Shown here piece after piece: positions 25,589-33,029 of a DNA stretch of 64,000 bases (positions are counted from its first letter, which is position 1; the number at the start of each line of letters is the position of its first letter). Source of the stretch: Streptomyces sp. CGMCC 4.7035 (GTDB lineage: Bacteria; Actinomycetota; Actinomycetes; Streptomycetales; Streptomycetaceae); NCBI RefSeq assembly GCF_031583065.1, contig NZ_CP134053.1, positions 4,650,001-4,714,000 on the forward strand, in the 5' to 3' direction. A program made the translations under genes and the position numbers. Under the pieces are notes generated by a model. That model made no database searches. It saw only the letters and a list, made by a program, of their open reading frames with translations, and was not told the origin of the DNA.

Positions 25589-26080
25589 ATGTCCGAGAAA
25601 GTGGTTCCGGGTCGCAACACCGCCGCCGCCGAAGGCGACGTCGTCGTCTTCCACATCGGGCTACGGATCAACCGGCTGCGAGCATTCTCCAGCTGGCTAC
25701 CGGCATTTATGTCGATGCCGCGAATGCTGCGTGAGCTGTCGCAGGAAAAGACCAGCGGGCTTCTCGGTTACAAAGTGCTCTATGGCAGCCTCCGAGACTT
25801 CTACGTCGTCCAGTACTGGTCCGACAAGGAACGACTCCTCGCCTACGCCCACCAGCAGGACAAGGAGCACAGGCCCGCATGGTCGGCGTTCAACCGACGA
25901 GCACGCGCCGGGAAGGGTCATGTGGGTATCTGGCACGAGACGTTCATCGTCCCGGCAGGCTCCTACGAATCGGTGTACGTCGACATGCCCGCATACGGCC
26001 TCGGCGCCGCGACAGGTGTCGTACCGGTCGGTCGGCGCGGCGACACGGCGGCCCAGCGTCTGAGGGCGGCAGAGAGGTAG
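25589..26080 (+). CDS. DUF4188 / monooxygenase-like protein
   Basis: A 163-residue protein with the DUF4188 core: VVVFHIGLRINRLRAFSSWL, MLRELSQEKTSGLLGYKVLY, then FYVVQYWSDKERLLAYAHQQ and a late HVGIWHETFIVPAGSYES. The family has a dimeric ferredoxin-like fold related to antibiotic-biosynthesis monooxygenases and aldoxime-dehydratase-associated proteins. Its activity is not established. It is the last gene of the plus-strand hydrolase group, with GGGGAGA ahead of the ATG. Confidence 0.78.
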   Translation: MSEKVVPGRNTAAAEGDVVVFHIGLRINRLRAFSSWLPAFMSMPRMLRELSQEKTSGLLGYKVLYGSLRDFYVVQYWSDKERLLAYAHQQDKEHRPAWSAFNRRARAGKGHVGIWHETFIVPAGSYESVYVDMPAYGLGAATGVVPVGRRGDTAAQRLRAAER

Positions 26081-26566
26081 GCGTCCGTTCCGCGAGGATC
26101 GCTCACACTGAACGGCTCGTATGGAGACCGCGTGGTCTCCGCACCGGGGTGCACCCGAGTACGAGGGTGTCGGCCAGGCTTGCCGGGCGTCGAGGAGGCG
26201 AACGCCGACGTTCCAGGCGCGCGCCGATGGGCTGCGAGTGGATTTGGAAGCGTACGAGAAGAACAGCCGACGCCGGGATGAGCCACCCCGGCGCCGACCA
26301 CTTCTATTTCGGCGTTTAACTCCTACATCAACAACATGGTGGAGTTCACGAAGGTCTACGCAGGGCCCCCGCCGGAGCAAACCGACGGGGGTCCTCACGA
26401 GTCACGAGCGATCACAGGTGGGTCACCAACCCCGCGGACGCACTCATGTCACAAGGCCCTGACCTGGACTTACGCGCTCGCCCTGGACCAACTGGACGCC
26501 CGTGGACGGTTTCTACGACATGTGCCATGTGGTGCCGTTGCAGCCCGGAGGGCAGTCTGACAGGCT
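26081..26566. other. Gene-free decayed stretch with one hairpin
   Basis: No reading frame with convincing homology. CCCCCGCCG (26366-26374) faces CGACGGGGG (26383-26391), a 9-bp stem with one mismatch and an 8-nt loop, which may be a terminator relic. The right end holds the tail of integrase remnant B. Confidence 0.4.
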
Positions 26567-26947
26567 TCACTGCGGCCTCAGGCCGTGTCCCACAGGCCGC
26601 ACGTCCAGGACACGCGCCGCCTTGGTGATGCTCCCCGGCATCAGGTGCCGGTAGGTGCGGTACGTCGCCGGCTCCCGGCCCGCTTCCGCGACAGACGGCG
26701 CCGTGCGTTTCTTCTCCGCGTAGATCTGCGCGAGGCGCTCGATCGCATCGTCCTGCGTGTCGAAGCCGCCCTCCTCGATCTGCTTCCCGCTGCGGAAACG
26801 GATTGTGTACGGGTGCGGGCACCGGGTCGGCCTGGCACAGCCGCAGTCCTTGAAGAACAGCCCATACCGCGAGCGAGCTGACGAGCCACGTAGAACTTTT
26901 CGAGCAGGAGCCAGGCATCTGCACCCAGGTCCCCGCCGCGGCGTCAC
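26567..26947 (-). pseudogene. Tyrosine integrase remnant, copy B (middle deleted)
   Basis: The frame retains the N-terminus of the same integrase as copy A, here in its fuller form: RGSSARSRYGLFFKDCGC, then PYTIRFRSGKQIEEGGFDTQ and LAQIYAEKKRTAPSVAEAGRE. It then jumps to a C-terminal block TYRTYRHLMPGSITKAARVL, where Tyr-x-His-Leu-Met-Pro is the segment around the nucleophilic Tyr. Everything between, including the Arg and His box residues, is gone. The deletion kept the frame open, so a ~100-residue protein could still be made but could not recombine DNA. It marks the right border of the accessory block. Confidence 0.78.
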
Positions 26948-26977
26948 CAGGTCAGCAAGCCAGGACGCTTCCGCGCC

Positions 26978-27209
26978 CGACGCTGACCGTTTGCTGACCC
27001 GAGTGACCAGATCATGCCTCTGACCTGCACAAATTCCCAGACGCTAGATCTTGGACTTGAACATGGTCCGCAGCATGGAGAAACTCCCGGTTTGTCTGCT
27101 CCCTGCCCGCTTTTTGCAGGTCAAGGGCGATGTTCGGAGGCTACATCGTTTCGCATGTGTGGTCAGCTGTCGCCAGGTGTTTCAGGACTCACACTGACCG
27201 ATTGCTGAC
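26978..27209. repeat. Integrase-upstream repeat, copy B (~232 bp)
   Basis: The middle copy of the three related repeats, in the same orientation as copies A and C and placed just upstream of integrase remnant B. It shares with copy C a nearly unbroken run from GACCGTTTGCTGACCCGAG to CTAGATCTTGGACTTGAAC. Differences cluster in the half towards 27209. Together with copy A it encloses about 23.5 kb. Confidence 0.75.
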
Positions 27210-27433
27210 TTTCGTGACGCATCATCAGGCGGAATTCGTCGGCTGCGAATGGGCGAGGGCCGCGACTTCTCTACCTGGCACCCCGGCGACGGCGGTGCCC
27301 TCGGCCACGGTGCCCGTGTTCCGCGTCTCGTCAAATTCCGGACCACTCAGTTCGGAACAACTGGGGCATCGACGACCACGCGCTGAGCGCAGTCAGGCAG
27401 GTCGCGCCGTGGGACAAACCGGCAAACGCAGAC

Positions 27434-27811
27434 TCACTCGCAACGCACGAAATCGGGTACGCCCTCAAGAGCGTCTGCGTCGCCGAACCAACGAGCTTCG
27501 GCTCCATCATGTGTCCGGACCCGGGAGACCGAAATACCGTGCAGACAGACGCCGCACCAGATCAGCAAGTACCCCACACAGGTCTCACGATCCACGATGT
27601 AGCGAGCATGCAGATCAGCTTGACCGCAACGCGGGCAGGACGGTCGCCCCTGCCGGCTACCGGTCATGACGGGCAGCAGTGCCAGCCACGCGGCTCGGCC
27701 AGTCATCAGCTCAGCCCTCCGTTGTAGTCGCATTTCAAACGGGGAGTAGCCGTCACTCCACTCCAGGTCTTCGGCATGCGGCCAGTGGCAGCCCTCGTGT
27801 TGAAGGGTCAT
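27434..27811 (-). CDS. Zinc-ribbon protein, immunity-like
   Basis: A 125-residue protein starting MTLQHEGCHWPHAEDLEW at ATG 27811. The core is a zinc ribbon with CPRCG and, about 25 residues later, CGVC in LIWCGVCLHGISVS, then a tail ending VPDFVRCE. The layout resembles the protein at 29965-30327 (CPICG then CGNC). It lies 11 nt downstream of another small gene that follows a toxin C-terminal fragment, the usual place of immunity genes in polymorphic toxin loci. Immunity function is inferred from position only. Confidence 0.6.
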   Translation of the reverse strand: MTLQHEGCHWPHAEDLEWSDGYSPFEMRLQRRAELMTGRAAWLALLPVMTGSRQGRPSCPRCGQADLHARYIVDRETCVGYLLIWCGVCLHGISVSRVRTHDGAEARWFGDADALEGVPDFVRCE

Positions 27812-27822
27812 TGTCCGCCGGG

Positions 27823-28242
27823 CTAGCGCCTTCGGACCTCGGACCGGACGGCGTCGATGAACTCGGCGGGCAATCCGTAGAGGTGGTCGACGACGTAGTG
27901 GATGATCAGGTTCGGGGCGGCGTAGAGCACCCCGTCGTCCGAAACGGCCCGGATCTCGGCATGGCCGAGCCGGTACGCGAAGCCCGCCCGTGCGGACGTC
28001 GCCGTGTGCTCGGTGTACTCCGGACAGAGGGTGCACGAATGCCAGCCCCTGCTCGCGTGTTTCCGCAGCGAACCGAGATCGATGATGTTCGCGAGATGCG
28101 CATCGCGACGTGGCCGCAGACGGGGCAGGTCCTTTCGGCCACAGGGAGGTACGGCCCGCCCCGATCGGGTCTCAATCCACGGGCGTGGCGGCGACCGGAT
28201 GGTTCGATACGGCGTCACCCACTTCCGGATATCTTCCGCCAC
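27823..28242 (-). CDS. Small Cys-containing protein, possibly frameshifted fusion
   Basis: A 139-residue frame. Only the second half looks like a conserved Streptomyces family: WHSCTLCPEYTEHTA, AYRLGHAEIRAVSDDGVLYA, APNLIIHYVVDHLYGLPAEF. The first 50 residues are Arg-rich and unconvincing. In the neighbouring frame the same DNA encodes ERTCPVCGHVAMR, very like PERTCPICGHMTMR of the protein at 29965-30327. So two zinc-ribbon-type gene pieces may have been joined by deletion with a frame change. The start at 28242 lies inside the toxin fragment, an overlap typical of toxin-immunity pairs. Confidence 0.45.
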   Translation of the reverse strand: MAEDIRKWVTPYRTIRSPPRPWIETRSGRAVPPCGRKDLPRLRPRRDAHLANIIDLGSLRKHASRGWHSCTLCPEYTEHTATSARAGFAYRLGHAEIRAVSDDGVLYAAPNLIIHYVVDHLYGLPAEFIDAVRSEVRRR

Positions 28243-28500
28243 ATCATCTGACCGAACTCCTCGGCCTCGTCCTCGGTTCCGGTGTCCCCGAAATTCTTCA
28301 TACGGTAGTGGTGGTACGTCTCGTGGAAGAAGGTCACCACAGCCTCCTTCATGGTCCGCAGACCCATGTTCGACATCTCGATGATCGGCAGGCCGGTGCG
28401 GCCGACGTGTGGATAGCAGGTGTAATTCCCGTTGGTCCGCAATGTGTGCGGGCTGTTGCCGAAGACCATCTCGTCCGTACCGGTCCGCCTCGATGCAGCC
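28215..28500 (-). pseudogene. C-terminal fragment of HExxH-type toxin domain
   Basis: The last ~90 codons of a polymorphic-toxin-like zincin: FGNSPHTLRTNGNYTCYPHV, IIEMSNMGLRTMKEAVVTFF, then HETYHHY (HExxH) and, 15-20 residues on, DEAEEFGQMMWRKISGSG, whose Glu can be the third zinc ligand. No delivery domain or start precedes it; upstream sequence in frame is low-complexity. It is thus an orphan toxin tip or cassette rather than a working gene. A second copy of the final codons lies at 30462-30541. The downstream small genes may be its former immunity partners. Confidence 0.6.
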
Positions 28501-28692
28501 GATGACACCGACGATCTGTGATCAACGGGATCCTCGTACGCACAGTGATCAACATCGGGGATGTAAATATCATGATTCAGGCGCGAAGGAGAGCGAATCA
28601 GCCGAATGCTGCTGCAAGTAGAGCTATGAGCTCCTCCGTGCGGTGACGATGGGTTCGAGACAGGACACCTTCGACCGGGACAGGGAGGACGA

Positions 28693-28836
28693 ATGGGTAA
28701 GCAGGTCAAGTGCGGGTCGACCAAAACCAAGACCGGCAAACGGTGCCAGAACCCGGCGATGATCGGCTACTCCCGCTGCCAGTTGCATCGAGGCGACTGG
28801 ACCCCACCGCAAAAGAAGAAGACAAAGAAGCGCTGA
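28693..28836 (+). CDS. 47-residue Cys-rich, Lys-tailed small protein
   Basis: A short gene starting MGKQVKCGSTKTKTGKRCQN, then PAMIGYSRCQLHRGDW and a basic tail ending KKKTKKR. Three Cys and one His are spaced C-x10-C-x9-C-x2-H, a likely single zinc site. The pattern recalls the C-x-x-x-T-x-x-G-x-x-C-x-N-x-A...C-x-x-H segment of phage and mobile-element small proteins. GGGAGGAC lies 5 nt ahead of the ATG, the best ribosome site in this stretch. Such proteins may bind nucleic acid (inference). It stands alone among gene fragments. Confidence 0.65.
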   Translation: MGKQVKCGSTKTKTGKRCQNPAMIGYSRCQLHRGDWTPPQKKKTKKR

Positions 28837-29050
28837 TCCTGCGGGCCGCCGAGCGGGGACGGCATGGTGGGCCTTGGCGGGCAGCCCCCGGTATTCGGGC
28901 AGGGTCGCGTGGCTGGCAGCGGGCGGCTCACCGCAGAACTGTTCGTGAGCCGCGGCTGCCTGGCATGCGGAAGTGGGCGTGCGCGCCCACCAAGACAGCG
29001 ATGCGGGTACTGCGGGGGTCGTCGCTCCGCTCCTCCGGTTGACTGCCTCT

Positions 29051-29470
29051 GTGGCACAGGACTTGCACTTCGACGAGGACGACCTGCGGGCGCTGGCCGG
29101 GCCGCGCACCTTCGAGCGGTGCCAAGGGTATCTGGCCGCGGTAACCGCCATGGAGGTCGGCGACGGCTGGATCACCGGCCACGGTCCACGGGACGGACGC
29201 CTACCAGACGGAGCGGAGGCGCGCCGCTCCCTGGCCGCGTACCAGCAGTTGCGTATGGCGGCACGGGCGGCCGGCTGCTGGCAGGCCGAGCGGGAGCAGG
29301 CGCTCGTGTTGCTGCGCGCCGACGCCGGGCAGCGGCAGCAGTGCTGGTACGGCGGCCCGGTCCTGCTCGACGACGGCGACGTCGACGCCGCCTGGCGGGC
29401 TGCGGCCGAGACACGTGCGCAGGGCGGGTCAGGAGGCGGCCGTAGACGTACTGAACCTGGGCCGCGGTAG
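29051..29470 (+). pseudogene. SWIM zinc-finger protein gene with internal deletion
   Basis: The frame from GTG 29051 reads LHFDEDDLRALAGPRTFERC, then GYLAAVTAMEVGDGWITG, the N-terminus of actinobacterial SWIM-domain proteins. It then jumps to SLAAYQQLRMAARAAGCWQA, EREQALVLLRADAGQ and CWYGGPVLLDDGDVDAAWRA, normally hundreds of residues later. The CxCx(n)CxH SWIM finger itself is absent. The frame stays open across the deletion but the product would lack its defining domain. Confidence 0.65.
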
Positions 29471-29520
29471 GGGCTGCGGGGTAGGTGCGGTCGTTTGGAC
29501 AGATCCGTTCATGGGTTGGG

Positions 29521-29808
29521 ATGGACAGCAGGAACGAGCCGAGCGCGGCGGGATCGGGGGGCCACTCCCAGTGCCCCGCTCCTTTGCAAGCCGCCCGGGA
29601 GGACCTGTGGGCTGCGGCGGTTACCCACTACGTGGTCGACGGGATGGCCGCCGTCCCGGAGGGCTCCGGAACGCGGTTCGCGGTCTTCGGCGGCCTTCGC
29701 CAGCACTGGTCCGTGCCCTTCCGACGGGCGCTGCGCCCGCCCGGGCATTCCCAGGGTCTGCAGATGGTGAACCGCACGGCGCTCCGCCATGGCAGGAAGC
29801 CGGCCTGA
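29521..29808 (+). CDS. Hypothetical protein, possibly a gene fragment
   Basis: A 95-residue frame (MDSRNEPSAAGSGGHSQCPA, then AREDLWAAAVTHYVVDGMAA, GTRFAVFGGLRQHWSVPFRR) with strong G/C at third positions, which suggests it was selected as coding. I recognise no family. No clear ribosome site precedes the ATG, and it lies between degraded genes, so it may be a relic. Downstream to 29964 nothing else is visible. Confidence 0.35.
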   Translation: MDSRNEPSAAGSGGHSQCPAPLQAAREDLWAAAVTHYVVDGMAAVPEGSGTRFAVFGGLRQHWSVPFRRALRPPGHSQGLQMVNRTALRHGRKPA

Positions 29809-29964
29809 AGGGCACCTGCAACGACCATCCGCCGGGAAACGGATCCCAGCCTCAGGTCGAGTCGACGCGGCGCGTCGACGACTGACGACAGCGCAGCAAA
29901 TGGGCGTGCCGGGGCCCGCTACCCCGGCAGGATCCGAAAGAGAGGCCCTGAGCCGCCGTCGGCC

Positions 29965-30327
29965 TCAGCGTCCCCGGGGGCGGCGGGAGATCACCTGGGG
30001 GAGTTTTCCCGCCTTCCAGTAGCCGTCGAGGATCTCAAGCAGGCGCTCGGGGTCGCGGAAGACTTCGGCGATCCGGTCGCCGTATTGCTCAAGGAGTGGG
30101 TCGCTCTCGACCATCTTGCGGCCGGCGCCCGTGAAGGACGACGAGTAGGCGTGACAGTTGCCGCACCACAGGTAGTTGATCCACGCGGGTTCGGTCCGGC
30201 CGTATTTCGTGTGGTGGTAGGCGCGCATGGTCATGTGGCCGCAGATCGGGCAGGTTCGTTCGGGCAGCGGTAGGTGCAGTTGGGCACGGAGCGCCTCACC
30301 GTGATGCTGGTCGTAGGGGCGGGCCAT
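29965..30327 (-). CDS. Zinc-ribbon protein, immunity-like (second set)
   Basis: A 120-residue soluble protein: MARPYDQHHGEALRAQLHLP, then LPERTCPICGHMTMRAYHH, INYLWCGNCHAYSSSFTG and a C-terminal helix EVFRDPERLLEILDGYWKAG. The two CxxC pairs (CPIC, CGNC) make a zinc ribbon. It follows, on the same strand, the remnant of a toxin C-terminus at 30462-30541, mirroring the arrangement at 27.4-28.5 kb. It is probably an immunity-type protein left after toxin loss; direct evidence is lacking. Confidence 0.62.
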   Translation of the reverse strand: MARPYDQHHGEALRAQLHLPLPERTCPICGHMTMRAYHHTKYGRTEPAWINYLWCGNCHAYSSSFTGAGRKMVESDPLLEQYGDRIAEVFRDPERLLEILDGYWKAGKLPQVISRRPRGR

Positions 30328-30461
30328 GGAGTCGGGACCTCTCTGAGGGGTAGCGATGGACAGCGCACGGGTCGGCTGCGATGGGAGTCGGTCCCATCGC
30401 AGCCGACCCTATGGCGTTTCAACTCAGCTGCGCCGAGGTGTTCGGTCGACTCGGTGAGGTA

Positions 30462-30541
30462 TCACTCGCCGCTTCCGGATATCTTGCGCCACATCCTCTG
30501 GCCGAAGTCCTCGGCGTCTTCCTCGGCGCGCAGGATCGCAG
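30462..30541 (-). pseudogene. Second copy of the toxin C-terminal tip
   Basis: Reading the minus strand gives AILRAEEDAEDFGQRMWRKI then SGSGE and stop. This matches the last residues of the fragment at 28215-28500 (EDEAEEFGQMMWRKISGSG). The HExxH region is missing, and sequence on the upstream side belongs to a LamG-like fragment on the other strand. It shows that the toxin tip was duplicated and then truncated. Confidence 0.6.
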
Positions 30542-30666
30542 AGGGCCGCTACGGGGAGTACACCAGCGGCAAGGTGGCCGACGTACAGCTCTTCACCGAG
30601 GCACTCACTCCCGGCGGTGTCGCCTCACTCGACAGGAACCGCCCGATTCCCACCCAGCTCTCCTGA
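30541..30666 (+). pseudogene. LamG-like domain C-terminal fragment
   Basis: About 40 codons: GRYGEYTSGKVADVQLFTEA, then LTPGGVASLDRN and a stop at 30666. G-x-I/V-A-D-V-x-x-F-x-x-A-L-T-P-x-x-V-x-x-L is the standard last strand of LamG/concanavalin-like domains in secreted Streptomyces proteins. The 5' part is missing, but its terminator hairpin (30682-30723) survives. Confidence 0.55.
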
Positions 30667-30681
30667 GCCCGGGTTTTCACA

Positions 30682-30723
30682 CGCGGCGGCCCGCCGCCCC
30701 GGGAGGGGCGGCGGGCCGCCGCG
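30682..30723. terminator. 19-bp perfect stem-loop terminator
   Basis: Arm 30682-30700 pairs without mismatch with 30705-30723 around a GGGA tetraloop. It lies 16 nt after the stop of the LamG fragment. It is one of the strongest hairpins in the window. Confidence 0.85.
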
Positions 30724-30850
30724 CTCAGGCCGTAGCAGTCTCGGGCTTCGAGGGGATGGAAGCGATGACCGCCTCTCAGGCGTTCTCGTCATGAATCCGC
30801 GCACCCAGATCCTCCGCCCACTCCAGCGCCCACGCCTTGAGTTCTTCGAT

Positions 30851-31435
30851 CTACCGACAGGTGAGCCCGTACGCGGTGTAGTCCTCATCCTCGTACCAGT
30901 CCGCGCCGATAAGCCGGTCCCGGAGGTCTTCGAGGCTGAACTCGTCGTGGGCGCGACGGCGGCCCAGGGATTCGAGGTCGGCTGCGGAGCGGTGGCGGGA
31001 GGCAGCCTGGACGTCGATGAGGTCACGGACGGTGCCGCGGTCGGCGAGGGCACGGACCTTGGTGCCGATCACGTCGTCGAGGGAAAGAACGGGGCCGTAA
31101 GGGGTCTGGGCGGGCGGAGCCCAGAACGCCTCCTTGAGGACGTCGACCTCGCACTCCTCGCCGGTGTCCGGATCGGTGACGAGGAAACGGCCGCTGAGCG
31201 GATCGGTCTGGACGTGGGTGGTCCGCCATCCGCGCGCGCTGAGACCTGCTGTGAGTGAGGCGACGATCTCCTGCATCGGAGCGGGGTTCTCGGTGGCGAC
31301 GTCGAGGTCGCGGCTGAAGCGTTCGACCAGGCCGTGGGCCTGCACGGCGTATCCGCCGGTGAGGACCAGGGGGTAGGGGGAGCCGATGTCGAGGATCTCG
31401 GCGAGGAGACGCTCGTGGAGCGGAGTGAGCTTCAC
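30851..31435 (-). CDS. AbiEii/AbiGii-type nucleotidyltransferase toxin
   Basis: A 194-residue protein of the AbiEii family (type IV toxin-antitoxin and abortive infection; DNA-polymerase-beta-like nucleotidyltransferase fold). The motif-I region is PLVLTGGYAVQAHGLV followed by RFSRDLDVATE, giving the GG and D-x-D needed for catalysis. GEECEVDVLKEAFW and VRDLIDVQAA follow. The GTG start at 31435 overlaps the upstream gene stop as GTGA, so translation is coupled. AbiEii enzymes modify tRNA or other substrates with NMP; the target here is unknown. It appears intact, unlike most genes around it. Confidence 0.82.
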   Translation of the reverse strand: MKLTPLHERLLAEILDIGSPYPLVLTGGYAVQAHGLVERFSRDLDVATENPAPMQEIVASLTAGLSARGWRTTHVQTDPLSGRFLVTDPDTGEECEVDVLKEAFWAPPAQTPYGPVLSLDDVIGTKVRALADRGTVRDLIDVQAASRHRSAADLESLGRRRAHDEFSLEDLRDRLIGADWYEDEDYTAYGLTCR

Positions 31436-31794
31436 GCGGCGGTCGTGTCGGCTGGAGCGGTGCGGAGCAGCTCGGGAAAGGTGTCCTCCCAGACATCGCG
31501 GATGTAGGGACTGATCAAGCGCCGCAGCACGGGCCACTGCTCGGTGAGCAGCCGGTGGTGCAGGAATGCCACCAGGTCCTCGCGCAGTCCTTCGGCGAGG
31601 ACGGTCCGGTAGAGCGTCATGCGGGACTTCGGACGGTCCAGGCTGTAGCTCGTCCGCCCGGACCAGACGATGTGGAGCGGCAGGTCCACGTTGCCCTCGA
31701 TGGGGCCGGCCAGCGCCTGCAAGCGCTCGGGCAGTCGGCTGCGGTAGCGGTCTCGCAGCACCTCGGCGCGGGCGGCGGTGATCGTCGTGTCCAT
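31432..31794 (-). CDS. AbiEii partner, putative antitoxin
   Basis: A 120-residue protein: MDTTITAARAEVLRDRYRSR, ALAGPIEGNVDLPLHIVWSG, RPKSRMTLYRTVLAEGLRED, then YIRDVWEDTFPEL. It is a recurring Streptomyces companion placed just upstream of AbiEii genes. It lacks the wHTH of classical AbiEi, so its action as antitoxin is inferred from the coupled order (GTGA overlap at 31432-31435). The ATG at 31794 is the natural start. It is encoded in the place where antitoxin precedes toxin in type IV systems. Confidence 0.7.
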   Translation of the reverse strand: MDTTITAARAEVLRDRYRSRLPERLQALAGPIEGNVDLPLHIVWSGRTSYSLDRPKSRMTLYRTVLAEGLREDLVAFLHHRLLTEQWPVLRRLISPYIRDVWEDTFPELLRTAPADTTAA

Positions 31795-32325
31795 GCATCC
31801 AGTATCGCTGCTGGGAGGCGGCGGCATGGCGGATACGGGGCTCCCCTGTCGTACGTACGGGTCGGGCGCCGCCCGCCCCTCCCTCGGGCGCGCATCATGG
31901 CCTACCCGTGCAGCCCCCAGGTGGCGCGGCAACCGGCTGCCCTGCCAACCTAGGACCAGCCCCGCTCGCGGCCGCGGGTGATCGTGGCGCAGCAGGTCAC
32001 GCGGCGGGCCGCCGCGGTGGTCGGCTGCGGCTTCGCTCTCCGTGTCGGTAATGACGACGGTGCCGAAGCCGAGGGCCCATGGCGCCGTCGCAGTGGACGA
32101 GAAGGGCATCGGGCGGGCGAGGTCGTGGTAGCGGCCGGAGGCGGCAGGCGGCATCTATAAAGCGCGCCGCTTCGGCCCCGAACGCAGCCCACTCGCTCAG
32201 GAGTCATGCCGCGGACGAGCTGTCGAGTCACCCAGCGAACGTCCCAAGCGGGAGCCAGGCACCTGTGTCCCGGTCCCCCGTCATGGCGGCCACCTGGTCT
32301 CGGCAGGCTGGGACGCTTCCGCGCC
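31795..32325. other. Gene-free stretch before integrase repeat C
   Basis: No supported gene. The end near 31795 must hold the promoter of the AbiEii pair. From about 32213 to 32325 the sequence resembles the first codons and leader of the integrase copies (GAGCTGTCGAGTCACCCAGC against GAGCTGTCGAGCCACG in copy A), so it is a third, almost wholly deleted integrase 5' end. Confidence 0.5.
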
Positions 32326-32555
32326 CGATGCTGACCGTTTGCTGACCCGAGTGACCAGATCATGCCTCTGACCTGCACAAATTCCCAGACGCTAGATCTT
32401 GGACTTGAACATGGTACGAAGCACGGAGAACTCCCGATTTGTCTGCTCCCTGCCTGCTTCTGCAGGTCAAGGGCGGTATCCGGAGACTACATCGTTTAGC
32501 ATGTTCGATCAGCTGTCGTCAGGTGTTCGAGGACTCACACTGACCCGTTGCTGAC
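32326..32555. repeat. Integrase-upstream repeat, copy C (~230 bp)
   Basis: The third copy, in the same orientation, very close to copy B in its first 80 bp (including GTGACCAGATCATGCCTCTG) and closer to copy A in the middle (ACATGGTACGAAGCACGGAG). The mosaic likeness suggests the copies have recombined or descend from separate insertions. It contains single-base losses (GAGAACTCCC against GAGAAACTCCC). Confidence 0.75.
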
Positions 32556-33029
32556 TGCCGCTTGCCTGGAGGGGCACTTCGACCGGGCTGAAAGTGCTGC
32601 GCGTTGCGGGGATGACCATGCCGCGCCGCCAGAGTTGTGCGCAAATCCGAGACACATGATGACGTAGGTGGCGCAAGAATTTGCGTTTCTTGCGTCCACT
32701 TGCAGAGTGTGATGCAAGGCCCCCTTCCATGTGCGCCGCGGAAGCTGGCCCAGTAACGCGGGGATCGCCAAGTCTCCCTTTGGCGCTCCGCTGAGGTCCA
32801 GGTGCCGCCGGTGAAGTTGTGTCGCTCGCACTGTAGACGGACTCATATTGCTCTGCAATATTTCGATGAAACACTGCAAGAATCTGCGCACGCTCTCCTC
32901 GTGGAGATCGTGAGTCTGCACATGGACGGCTCTTGCCGTCCTGCCGCACCCGCGCCACCGCTCTGCCCAGGAACGAGCCGCCCTCGCCGCCCCTTCCGGC
33001 GCGCGCACCTCCGCAGGGAGTGACCCCGC
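32556..33029 (+). promoter_or_regulatory. Control region of the GH87 gene with several dyads
   Basis: This 474-bp stretch has no gene. It has CGCAAGAA-N7-TTCTTGCG (32672-32694), a perfect 8+8 dyad; ATATTGC-TCT-GCAATAT (32845-32861), a perfect 7+7 dyad in unusually AT-rich sequence; and TTTC-GAT-GAAA (32861-32871) overlapping its edge. The second and third sites lie about 160 bp before the start codon, where an operator would control transcription. The AT-rich patch may hold the core promoter. The regulator is unknown; the LacI protein at 45866-46846 is one candidate. Confidence 0.55.

Noticed and set aside
26978..32555. CRISPR-like array
   Set aside because: Only three long (~230 bp) repeats with kilobase spacing; no short regular repeats or cas genes.
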